A stretch of 59,956 nt of DNA, taken from contig JAPZLL010000078.1 of the NCBI GenBank assembly GCA_036250225.1, positions 1 to 59,956 on the forward strand. Reading direction: 5' to 3'. Below, one piece after another: positions 45,172 through 56,112 of the stretch. This DNA comes from Cercophora sp. LCS_1. Taxonomy: Eukaryota; Ascomycota; Sordariomycetes; Sordariales; Lasiosphaeriaceae. The first letter of the stretch is position 1. Every line of letters begins with the position of its first letter. The notes beneath the pieces are model-generated. The model did no database searches. It was not told the origin of the DNA and saw only the letters and a program-made list of their open reading frames with translations. The position numbers were made by a program, and so were the translations under genes.

Positions 45172-45930
45172 TTACACAGCCTTGGCATCCTCGAAAACTA
45201 CAACGGGCGCCGGCGTCGGGGCGTGGCCGTGGGCATGGCCATGGCGATGAGCATGGTGATGTCGGTGATGGTGGTGATGACTCCTCCACCCAACTGGCTG
45301 GGCCTGGGTCTCGGCCGGTGTTGCAACTGTGGCAGTCGCGCACAATGTAGCCTGGCCCGGCCCAGATGGCTCAGCCGCGATGGACGAGTCCGTCAAGGTG
45401 TGGGACGAAATGGGCGCCGTGCGGATCTTGTAGTGGCCGTGGACATCTCGCCCAACCAAGTCCAACTCGGTCTCGCAACTGTCCGAACCACAGCGAAGAA
45501 TGCCAAACTTCTGCAACAACTCTGCCCGAGTCGGTGGTCGCGTGCTGTTGCCGTCGTCAATGCTGAACCCCATGGCCGCAGCTCGGCGATCAAGAGTGTG
45601 ATCCTCGGCCGCCTTTTTCGCCAGTTCCAGCATGGATGCAAGATACGACCAGGCCGGCAGGTTGAACTCCCCTCGGACGTCGCCAGCCCCTGTTTGTTCC
45701 TCCCGCTTCTCCCAGCATGTTGTATAGCCGTTGGCGCCCACTTCGACACTGGTCGATGTCGAGGTAGTGGTTTCCGCATTTGGAGGGCAGACAACACTTG
45801 CTATTGAGCCGGCGCCGCCATTCTGCCTTGCAGGGAGGAATCGAATGTACTGGTGGGTATACCCAGGGGAGCCAACGAAGGCGAAGAAAGGGAACTCGTC
45901 CCGCTCGCAATGCCCTCCCGGATACCGCAA
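45172..45930 (-). CDS. NucA/NucB-like nuclease fragment with His-rich tail, 5' end missing
   Basis: The open frame runs from a stop at 45988-45990 to 45172 and has no ATG before the conserved part, so the start lies in an unseen exon or is lost. The sequence GHCERDEFPFFAF, then HQYIRFLPARQNGGAGS, matches the RDEWP...N.GAGS signature of the NucA/NucB DNase family. Downstream is an acidic/Ser-Thr region with paired cysteines (LRCGSDSCE) and a C-terminal run of His, Ala and Gly (about 20 residues, HHHHHRHHHAHRHGHAHGHA) that could bind metal. In fungi such domains often end larger secreted proteins; that would fit a lost N-terminus here. Confidence 0.55.
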   Translation of the reverse strand: MRYPGGHCERDEFPFFAFVGSPGYTHQYIRFLPARQNGGAGSIASVVCPPNAETTTSTSTSVEVGANGYTTCWEKREEQTGAGDVRGEFNLPAWSYLASMLELAKKAAEDHTLDRRAAAMGFSIDDGNSTRPPTRAELLQKFGILRCGSDSCETELDLVGRDVHGHYKIRTAPISSHTLTDSSIAAEPSGPGQATLCATATVATPAETQAQPVGWRSHHHHHRHHHAHRHGHAHGHAPTPAPVVVFEDAKAV

Positions 45931-45990
45931 ATAATAAAATGAATGTTTGATGACATTTCGATGCTCACATCGTCGAACTCGGTCAGGTCA

Positions 45991-47358
45991 TGTAAGTGCC
46001 ACGATCAACGTGATGTATTTTGTCCCTCTGGATGAGGTGCTGCGCATTGATTGGGTTGGTGGGCAGTTGCGCCTCCCTCAGGGAAGGGACGGAGTGCAAG
46101 TAATCGGATAGCCTGCTAGCAATCAGGGCAGGTCGGGATGCAATGATCTCCCTATCTAGAAGTGACTCGCCTAGCGGATGCACGGCAGGCGCATCCATGC
46201 ATACGTAGCTTGACGCAGCGTCTAGGCGGCGACGCCAACCCTCCCGCGCACTATAAGTACCCTGCCAGCCCCCTCACTCCTAGTTTTCCGCATCTTCCCT
46301 CTTCATTTTTTTTTAACCATGTGAAAGATTCTCGACCCTCGGCACATGCCAGCGGTCCAAAACGCCACACAGCCCAGAACCCCACAATGCACACGCTTTT
46401 CGGCAACCATATAAGTGCCAATAGGCCGTCCCTCTTTCACCAAACATGGCCAGGTTGGACTCACTACGGGGCGCTGTAGCCGAGTGGAAATGAGCGTCGC
46501 ACTACGTCTCTAACAGCTAACCATGAAAAATCCCCCCGGTTCCGGCCGGACGGGGGGTTTTTCGTAGACCCAGTGCCTGGCACGTTGCAGGCGCATGTTG
46601 GAGAACGACTCTTTCCAGGGACGCCTGATGTGAGTTCGTCTTCGGCGTGACGTCTGCCGTGTGGCCTGGAGTTGAGCTTTTTTTGCCATTTTGTTCTGTG
46701 AAAGGCCTCCTCGGAAGACGGGACCTTGGAGAGAGCGACTGAGAGGGTCCGGGTTCGACTCTGGGTTTGGTCTCTTTTTTTTTCTGCAGAATGGAATGAG
46801 GTGGTGGCGTTTTTCTTTTTGGAGGTGGCGTCACCTGCCCGTTATCCTCGGCACAACAGCTTTTCATACCAACCACGGCTTCATGTTTTCGGGTACTACC
46901 AATGTAGCGAATATTCTTGTTGGACTTTGCAACATTCTAATTTCACTTGTTGGCCACTGATGTGTATATGACCTCTGAATCCCTGATTTTCACCCGTGCA
47001 CAAGATATAGGTGCCACACCCCAGACTTAACTGTAGCAAGTTCGTCCTGAGGAGTTGTAGGGACAGATTGTCAACCGGCTGTTTCAATCGAGCTAGCTGT
47101 GCACCGAGCTGGCTGCCACCTCATGCGATGCAGCGCAGGTGTTTGCTCATTCCGGGGCTCAAATGACAGCTTTGGATTTGACTATGATGAATAAAATCGA
47201 CTTCCTTTTTTTTTCGGTCTTAAAGCACCAAAGCAACCCATTCATTGAAGGTCCACCCCTAGCAGAGAGAAGAACCCAATGTACATCCGAGTTGTCACGC
47301 TCCTGAGGATTATGTCAGTGAACACCTAAAACAACGTCTTCTCTGGACCTTATGGAGA
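45991..47358. other. Intergenic region with a Pol III-like hairpin unit
   Basis: About 1.4 kb between the nuclease-like gene and a HET pseudogene. Apart from the structured segment at 46470-46562 I see no gene. No coding start for the nuclease-like protein can be supported here. Confidence 0.45.
46470..46562 (+). ncRNA. Candidate Pol III-type small RNA or decayed tRNA
   Basis: TAGCCGAGTGG (46477-46487) is a perfect A-box match for Leu/Ser-type tRNAs. About 50 bp downstream a B-box-like GGTTCCGGCC (46538-46547) lies in the loop of a strong hairpin (arms GAAAAATCCCCCC / GGGGGGTTTTTC), and a T5 run ends it. No acceptor stem closes the structure, so a functional tRNA is unlikely. It may be a tRNA relic, or the hairpin may be a chance inverted repeat. 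Confidence 0.25.
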
Positions 47359-49120
47359 TCACACAAGGACAACGGTTTCTTCGACCCCAAACTGTTCAAA
47401 CAACCCACCATCCACACTAGCAGCCCCAACTCTCCGATACCCATCCTCCACCTCCCTAACAACCAAACAATTCACCGACCCCTTCATCCCTCCTTCACAC
47501 CTCAGAAACCTCATAACCTTCCACCCAACCTCAACCACATCCCCCGCCTCAGGCTCCCCATCCACCTCCTCCTCAAGCCTAAAAGGCCACTCATCCGGCA
47601 TCATCGCAACCTCGCCTCCCTCCTCATGCACCAACCTCAACCCCCTAATAAACTCCATCTCCTCATGCGGTATCACCACCCCAACCTCACACACCATCCC
47701 TCTCACCGCGATCTCCGTACCACCAACCCCCTCGACAACAGCAACCGCCTCAACCTCCAGCCCTCTCTCCGCATAATCATCCTAGCAAACCAACCCCCTA
47801 ACCGATAACCACGACCAACTCGGCAGGCCCGCAACCCGTTCCCCCATCCTCATTGTGACAGGCGACACGACCCAGAGCAAATCCCGCACCATCACCGCCT
47901 CCCAGATCCCAAAAATATACCGTCCCAATCCTGTAAACCTCCCGACCAAGTCTCCAATAACAAGACCCCGTTCTTCATCCCTCACCGCCCGCGCCGTAAA
48001 CTGCGAAACGACCAAATGCCAAATGTAAAACTCACCGCCGTCCTTTTGGTCAATGAGAAGGGGATTAAAAGCGAAAGCCCCTTTTGAACGCCCAGCCTGC
48101 ATCTCTCCGCATTCGCAAGCGCATAGAGCCGAACACTCCCAGATCGTCTCGTGGTCCGTGAAATGGACGATTCGTTTGGAGAGAAGTCGCTCGACGTACG
48201 CCGTTGCGGATTTCTGGAGGGCTGGAGCTGGGATCGCGGGAGAGAGGGAATAGCTACTGCGGAAGGTGGGGTGCGTCCAGTCTGTGTTTGGGGCGTTGGC
48301 TGTTATGTTGACCGTTATGGGGCTGTTTGTGGATTGGCAGGTTATAGTGCGTGGGGTGACTCGGGTGGCGAGAAGCGGGGAGGTTGGCGATGGGGCGGTT
48401 GCTGCTGCTAGGGTCAGGTGGGCGTTGGTGAAGACGAGGGATGTTGATTTGGTGGTGCAGACGGAGGGGATGTAGATGTGGAAGAACTTGAGGGCGCGGG
48501 TTAGGGCGATTGCGTTGCGGAAGAGTGAAGGGAGGTTGGAGATGGCGGTTGGTGTTGAGGGGATGAGTTTGTTTTCGAGGGAGTCGTGGCAGTAACTGAG
48601 CGCTGTGTATTGGTATTTTTTGATTGCCGGATCGGTGTCGATGAGACGAACATGGGTATCGTCTATAACCTCCAGTAGTTGAGCCGGGTTTACGCCCTCC
48701 ACGTCCGTGTCGATACACGTCTGATGGGTCGACGAACACTGCTCAAGACAACCCCTGACAAATTCAACACATCCCTCCCATTGCCCGGCCTCATCTGAAG
48801 CCAGGAGTCGCCGCGAGCTAAACTCTGCCCAGGGGGCGTCTTCACAGTCCTGGTCCCATTAGCATGATCTCCATCAACTTCTCTCTCATTGCCATCACTC
48901 CCTGTCTTGCCATGATAAAAACTAAGAGGAAGGCTCACGCTCCAAATCTCCAAAACACACCCCACCCTCCTTTTCACACCCTCTCCCACCAAAACCTGCA
49001 CAATCCGACTCATCCCATGTAAAAAGCTCACCTCTGCCTTCTCGCTCTCACCATCCAGGCCCCACACATCTTCGTACGCCCTCACGGCTTGTGAAACCAG
49101 CCCACATCTCCACACCTCAA
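47359..49120 (-). pseudogene. HET-domain pseudogene with in-frame stop and shortened core
   Basis: The gene reads EDAPWAEFSSRRLLASDE, GCVEFVRGCLEQCSSTHQTC, YTALSYCHDS, LPSLFRNAIALTRAL, then TNAHLTLAAATAP, RIVHFTDHETIWEC and LPSWSWLSVRG. The WIDSLCIIQDD segment normally between LTR and LTIAA is absent, so about 25-30 core residues are lost. A TAG at 47782-47784 interrupts the frame, and the same frame continues for another 140 codons with HET C-terminal sequence (DDYAERGLEVEAVAVVEG). CAG or TGG to TAG would fit CpA-to-TpA mutation. An N-terminal exon (about 48870-49120) precedes an intron ending GGGACCAG; no good ATG is found. Now probably inactive. Confidence 0.75.
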
Positions 49121-49937
49121 TCTCCACAAGGGTGCTCGAGTGTGGAGGAAACCGACGAATCCTCGGCGAGAGTGATCCGGTCTCGGGCGATCAGCAACAT
49201 CCTTTGCATGCGTCCTGAGTTGACGTAGCTGCGTTCATCGAGAGGTGAGAGAGTACTGGTTTTAGGAAGATGAAGCATGGGGAGTGAAAGTGTGAAGCGA
49301 TATCGAGAGAGAAAAAAGGGTGGAAAAAAAAAAAAGAAACTGCGGTATATATTTCCCACTTGAAAAAGGAATTCAATAAATGGATGGAATCCCGAAAAGA
49401 ATGAGATGCGCATGAGACACATATTGCTGCCTGGCACGTGACGATGATGGACCTTACCAAGGGATCAACCTGGACGAACACATGATCGACAAGCAAACAA
49501 GATGAAAAAAAAAAAGTGAGGAAAAAGAACCAACATATCCATCACAATGATGTACAATGCACACAACTGACGACCTAGCACACCACAAGTGCCGTGTCCC
49601 AACTCCGAAACATGACACCCGCATACCTCTTCCACAACATCGGAACGGTGCACCAACTGACACATGTCCTACCTTATCTCTCTCATCCCACCAGCGAGCA
49701 AAAGAGCCAATGCTGACACGAAAAAATAGACAAAACCATTGGCATTTGCTTTGCAAAAATGCAGGTATCATGGTATCTAGAAATTCAAGAAAAGAGGCAT
49801 GTAGTAAAAGTGACGGGATCCATTCAGATCCCCACATCGTCTCGTCTTGATCCCATAGTCCTCGTCTGAACATCCAAAACAGAGAACCACCCCGATATTA
49901 ACCACTCCATGCACTCTCCTCCCGATATACAAATATC
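49121..49937. other. Intergenic, permease 3' flank and HET pseudogene upstream region
   Basis: About 800 bp with A-rich runs at 49325 and 49505 and no gene. Both neighbours are on the minus strand. Confidence 0.45.
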
Positions 49938-51778
49938 TTAAACAAAGACGGTGTGGAGGATGCGCTTCCACGCCGGCATCTTGGCGAGCTCGGCGCGGTA
50001 CTCGTTGATGTCATCCCAAGGGAGCTCACGACGGCCGGTATCGAGATCGATCTGGTCGACCGTGAGCCAGCCGGTGCGCTTCCAGAGGAAGCCACCAATC
50101 CAGAAGATGATGACGACGGGAAGGGCAAGGTAGGCCTGGAAGAAGCCCTCGGCCGTGTTGAGGCGCGCGCCGATGGGGGAGATGGCAATGTAGAACTGGA
50201 CGCGCATCTGTTAGCAAGTATTCTTGTATCTGAAAGGTGAAGATCTCTTACGTTGGCAACCAGGACAATGACGTTGAGGGTGAGACCCAAGTAGCTGCCA
50301 TAGACACCACCGACAGCCTTGAAGGGGATCTCGTCGAGCGAGCGGCCCTGGCGAGCCCAGGCGGTGCGGAAGCGGATGTGGGCCAAGCAGATGGAACCCC
50401 AGGTGAAGAGGGCAGCGAGACCCGAAAGGGCGAGGAGCCACGAGAATACGGTCGGGCCATCGGCATCGAGGTTGACGTAGGCGAGAGGGCCAAAGGCAAT
50501 GATGAACAACACCGAGTACAGAGGGCGGCCGGAGCGGTCAATGTAGGCAAAGAACTTGGGGGCGTAACCCTGCTGGGCGAGGGCAGTAAGCGTGCGGGAG
50601 CCGCCGTAGACAGACGAGACACCGATCGAGACGACCGAGACGAGAATGATGACGTTCATGAACGAGTCGAAGCCCGTGAGGTTGGCATACTTGCCAACGA
50701 GCACAAAGGGCGAGGTGTTGGCGTCAGCGTAGGCCTGGTCGGCGGCGCCAATGAGGCCGGGGTCGTCGTGGGGGACGAGGAGACCGACGAAGAAGAGGCC
50801 GAGGATGTAGAAGAGGGTGATACGCCAGAACACCTGCTTGATGGCGCCGGGGAGCGACTTGACGGGGTTCTTAGCCTCAGCAGCCGCCAGACCAACGAGC
50901 TCGGTGCCGCTGAAGGAGAAGGCGGCAGTGACGAAAATGCTGCAGAAGCCCTTGAAGCCATTCTTGAACGCACCGGGCTCGTACCAGTAGCGGGCACCCC
51001 AATACTCGTCGTAGCGGCTGCCAGCGGGGCCACCGCCGCATACAAGGACCAAGGCAATGATCATGAAGACGATAGTCGCTCCGAGCTTGAGGCATGACGA
51101 CCAGAACTCTTCCTCGGCGTAGCCCAGGGTGCCGAACACGTTGATGGCGATGATGAAGACAAGGAAGACGGTGATCCAAACACCTGCAATTGCGTGTTAG
51201 CACCCAATTGGTCCCGCTCCCACGAGTAACTCAAACGTACCGACTGAAACGTCCTTTGCGCCATCCCAATACTGTACCGTGACACCGCAGACCGTGAGTT
51301 CCAGAGGTAAGACGATGGCCCATTGCATGACGTAGTTCCAGCCCATGGCAAAGCCCCACGAGGGGTCGATAAAGCGAGTAGAGTACGTGTAGAAGCCACC
51401 CGAGACAGGGTACATGACAGCGAGTTCACCGAGAGCGTAGACCGTGTTGAACATCATGATACCGATGATCATGAAGTCGATGAGAACAAAACCGGGACCA
51501 CCCGTGCGGAGCGCACCGCCCGAGCCGACGAAGAAACCAGCACCAATCGAACCGCCAATGGCAATCATGTGCAAATGGCGCGTCTTCATGGTGCGGTCGA
51601 GCGAGTCGGTGATGTCGCCGTCGCTGCGCCTCTGGAACGACTTCAAGTTCAAGCCATTGCGCGTGTAAAAGTCCTCATTGTCGCGGTGCTGGACACGTGT
51701 CGCGGTGCCGCTCTCAAAGGCAGGCGGCGCCTCCTTCTCGGGCGTCGAGACCCCGCGGCCCTTCTCTTCTGACGACAT
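49938..51778 (-). CDS. General amino-acid permease (APC superfamily, YAT family)
   Basis: Three exons (51241-51778, 50252-51183, 49938-50207) close to 579 aa. A hydrophilic N-terminus of about 60 residues with several lysines (MSSEEKGRGVSTPEKEAP) is typical for ubiquitin-controlled turnover. It leads to TRHLHMIAIGGSIGAGFFVG, the substrate-binding unwound segment of helix 1. Others: GFYTYSTRFIDPSWGFAMGW, FSFSGTELVGLAAAE in helix 6, and SVVSIGVSSVYGGSRTLTAL. Twelve helices are visible, ending with AWKRILHTVFV. It imports amino acids with protons at the plasma membrane. Specificity is not readable. The gene is intact and has a very long upstream gene-free region. Confidence 0.93.
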
Positions 51779-54700
51779 GGTGTTGAGGGGCACTGGATGG
51801 ATGGCAGTGCAGAAAAGAGATATTAAAGGCTCTCCGGGAGCTGGCGACGACCTTGCCAAAGCTGGAGAGTCGCTCGTGAGGGCGATGCTTCGATGGGAAC
51901 AAGAGGAGCAAGACAGACTTCTGGGGACGGGAGGATGGTACTTTATCTATGCAGTGGACGCGTTGATCCTCCCAACACCCCGGTGGAAGGGTGTCAACGA
52001 GGGGACGAGAGGACGTGACAGGGGACGCATGGAAACGGGCTAGAAGCTACGTCGAACAAAACGGGGACCCAATCGCGCCCCCCATCAGACTGCAGAGGGG
52101 ACCACACGGGGAAGGACGGGGGGCAAGCTCGAGTGTAACGGAGCCCGTGATAGGAGCTGGTTACATGGGGATTTGATTACCGTCTGAAAGAAGCAGGAGC
52201 CAAGAAAGTGACCCAATAATGGATTATTGCGAGGCCAAGACCGCGAGGGGCAGCAATGATGCGGCGAAGGCAACGACAGAATGAGGGGGTGGCCATGCTC
52301 ACTCACCACCATGGGGCGACAGCTAAGAACTTGGCGGGATTCCAGAGCTGCGGGAACAAACGTCCGAACCGGCAGGAGATCCGCTGAGCTATCAGTAACG
52401 ATGAACGGCGGCCAGCCTGTTCGACGTGCCACGGCCGAGCTGTCAGGAGAGCGCGGGCAAAAGGCCGAGGCGGATTTGGAGGCACCAGGCTCTGGCGCGA
52501 GGATTGTGGAGGGCTGGGCATCGCCGTGATTTGGTCCCGCGTGCCAACGGTGACCAAACGAGAAAACGGTGCGCGCCGGGATGGCGATCGTTGCGTGCTC
52601 TACCCCAGAGTCTGTGGGCGGGCGCTGGCCGGGGCATGCTGTCGAGGCATTCGGGTGACACTGAGAGGCATGCAATAGGCCAATTGGGGCCGCAGCGCAG
52701 GCTAAGCACCGGAAATTCCATTTGTCAAGCGAATGGCCACCCGTCGAAGGCGCCCAGATCTTCCCCGCCACCGATGGCCTTTGTGCGTTGCAGAGTTACA
52801 GAGTTGCAGGTGTGGTTGCGATAGGCAGCTTCCCTGTTTCTGCGCGGCAGAACCGTCGCATCCGTCGATAGCGACGCCTGTGCGGGGGCTCTGAGCTCGA
52901 CGGCGTTCATCAGCTGCTTCGCGCCGTGACTTCGCCTGCCATGGCGGGATTGGCGAACGGCAAGCGAACTTAGCGATGCCACAACTACCGCGAGTAATTT
53001 GCTCGATCGGGGAGGTTGTTGCTATTCCCAACGCTCGACGCCTCGATAGGCCGTCGATTGCGGTTTACGTAGGACGAGAACTTTGAGCTCTGCCCGAGCT
53101 TGCTTCGTGCGGGCGTTGGCCAAGCCGGCGGTATCCCGGTGCGGCTAGACCGTTTTGCGACGTGTGGCGCCCTGAGGCTGCAAGAGACTGCAAGAGCCTC
53201 GAGGAATGCACGACGGCGTTCCGCGACCGATGCTTGCCCGCGCAAGCGCTCAGCTGCGCAGCTGGGTTGTCGCCTGTTGCTCGCCTGACCTCACCGCACT
53301 CGATGGCCTCAGCTGGCTAGCGTTGGCCTCTGCGTCGTTGGGAGGTGGTGCGCCATGCATCGGGCGACGAAACAGACCAAGGGAAACGATTTCGGAATGC
53401 GGAAAGAAACAGCAGGAGGTTGAACAATTAAGCCTTTGGGGTGGGTCCTGGGCGTTCTTGGGGGCTCTTGCCAACTTCCCTAAGCAGCCTAGGCTCGGGT
53501 CATGGTCACCCTTGACGTCGTGGCCGGCATGGGTATGCTGGATGACGGCTTTTGGGCGTTCTTGGCGGCCGAGTCCCGTCTTGGAAGGTGGGAGGAGTGC
53601 CGGCCAATCAAGCTGCCACCGCGGCTGCCACTTGCGTGCAGGATTCGGGTCTTATCTGGGCTCGGCCTGCCCGCCAAACCGCATGTTTTCTGCCTCCTCT
53701 GGCTTCATCCTTATCTTGATTAGGCGCTGGCGTCTGCACAGGCTGCCAGAAGCCTGTGTCTCGTGTCCCGTGGCCTGTCCTGTGCAGCCGCTCAGCGCAC
53801 TGAGCGAGCGACTTGGGTAGTCCTTTTTTGTGCGCACAGAGATGATGTTCTGCTCGTTGTCGGGATGGCAGCAACGGAGCTGTCCGTGGGGGCAGATGGG
53901 GATGCGGAGAAACGGAGGCCAAACGGCACAGCGGAACCCCGCGATACGCTAACCGGAAAGATAACGACTCCAAGCAGATCCGCCAATCGACCATCAGCCA
54001 TTGACATCAGCCGAGGAGCGACTGCTCAAGCCCGCCGATCAGCTTCTGCCTCTTTTGTTTCGGCAAGTGAATTGCCAACCGCCACTGGTTTGGAAAGGGG
54101 GAAACGGCCAACGCTCGCAATTGCCCGAGTATCCTTCGCAGCATCTCGAAGTCTCTTGGGAACGGATAAGCATCCCGCGAACACGACGGGAGCGCTGACC
54201 ACGCATTCCCAGAGCAGTCACCGAGCATGCAACTACGGCGACGCTAGCGCCGCTTCAGAACTGGGTGTCACCGGACAGCCCGGGGTTCTTGCATCGTCCA
54301 ACCCGCGACGGCAACAAGCCCTAGGCACCCTACGCAGCCTTGGCTCTCGATCTGGCCTTCACATGTTGACGCAACGCTCCAGGCTCGCCGCCTGGATATC
54401 GTCGGTCCTGGCCAACATTTTCAATCGCAGCTAACCTCAACAGCGCAAGATAGGCAGTGCCCGAGCACTCGAAACGCCTCAGCCGAGAAAAGGCCAACCT
54501 CACGTGTCGTCCTACCCAAATGGTCACTCGGTGTCGAGTTGGCGTCGCGCTTGTTCTGCAATCATCGAGCCACGACACGAGAGCCGCGATCTTGACAGCG
54601 GGTGGGAGGAAAGGGCTCGGCGGAGCCACGATCGGGGTTACGGTCTCGTCACAGCATGCCCCCAATTTCCGATGGTTTGGACGCTGGAGTCGGGCCATCT

Positions 54701-56112
54701 TCCTCATTCGTTGCTCAATATTCCATTCCCAGAAATTGTCTCGCATTGTCTGCGTCGTCCCCTCGCTCTCCTCCATTCCCACCCACCAGAAACAGGCTTA
54801 TCACCCGCCAATAGCAACCCTGCAACTACACCCCAGGACTGCGGGCCCGTGCAATGCAACCGTCGGGGCATCACGACCTCTCAAAATAGGAATGCGACAA
54901 GAGGCCTGCTGTTGATCAAGCTGCAACGAGACAAGCCAGTGCTCCTTCAAATAAGTATTACAGACCCCATTGACCACTCATTGGAACTTGGAATACGACT
55001 AGACCCTCATTACCTACTCGAGTCTCTTGACAATGCAAATAATTACCTAACCTCTGCATCCCCCGCAGTCTGTCAGGCAAAAGAGGCGGTTGCCTCGGTC
55101 TGATCCCTCGTTCTTCTTTTACGGTCGGCACTTGCAGGCGACGGCGGGTAGCTGCGGGCCGGGGTCAGACTCGCCACACGTCCCGCGCAGCATCACAATC
55201 CGTCCTCCAGCAAACATCTCGATCCCGGCCCAAAGGAGTCGAGGGCGGAAATAGAGCCGCCAACACCAACCTCCCGACAAGAGGCCCCATCCTCACACCA
55301 CAAATCTCTGTTGTTCCGCTGCACTCCTACGCTGACCATCAACTTGACACATGCGGGAGAATCTGTTTGGGGCGCGCATATGGCCCCGGCCGGCGTCTCG
55401 GCGTGGCAACAAACAGCCCACCAGTCCTTCCAGAACACTGCCCTTTTGAGCCATTTTGCTCCAAGGGGTGCACGCACGCTATCGTTCTCACATCGGCTCA
55501 CCGAGCTTAGCTCGAGAGCCACTCTCCACCGCTGCTGATAGTAAAATGCTACCAACGCTTGGCAACGCTGTGTCGCTGTAAGCGTCTGATTACAACAGCT
55601 CCACTCTTGAGATATCTCGCATTTTGCCAGTGATAACTGTACCGACGGTTGATGCGCGTCCTTTTTTTAACCTGACAAATCTCAGTTTTTCGTTGGGTGG
55701 GCGGGACATTGGACTGATAAGATTGAGATTATGCCGGTTTTGAGCAAGCCACTCCGCTCACGGTTCTTGTTGTGGTCTTGATGCCAAGACGACTCCGTGG
55801 TATTTGAAAACTCCCCTTTTGGTGTTTGCCAGGTCCCAGGTTTACTTGTACGTTGTCAGCGTCTTGATAGGGAGACGGCTGAACGTGAGTATGTTGCGGA
55901 ATGCCATGGATCAAGTTCACGTTTCTATCCCTTGTGAAATGAAGTTGACTGTCTTTTGAGTTTGGGCCTATTCCTGGTATCTTCCGGCCAAACACGTGTT
56001 CCGGTCTCGGCGGTATTGTCCGTAAGATTTTCTCACCCATCATTCAAAGATGACTGAAAATTCATAATCTCAAGACTCCGGTAAGATATGACACGACGAT
56101 TCCTGTTGTTGC
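51779..56112. other. 4.3-kb gene-free stretch upstream of the permease
   Basis: No frame in this GC-balanced stretch resembles a known family. The longest frames (about 220 codons at 52085-52771 minus and 53763-54434 plus) have arbitrary composition and heavily overlap others. The near part is the permease promoter. A short repeated phrase, GGGCGTTCTTGG, occurs near 53448 and 53557. It has no AT bias of RIP-degraded elements. It may contain an untranslated RNA or a gene I cannot recognise. Confidence 0.45.

Noticed and set aside
50237..51097. Plus-strand 286-codon open frame rich in Asp, Glu and Gly
   Set aside because: It lies opposite the amino-acid permease exon and its composition reflects the complement of hydrophobic codons.
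53763..54434. 223-codon plus-strand open frame in the gene-free stretch
   Set aside because: Arbitrary composition, no domain, no splice or start context, and several overlapping frames of similar quality.
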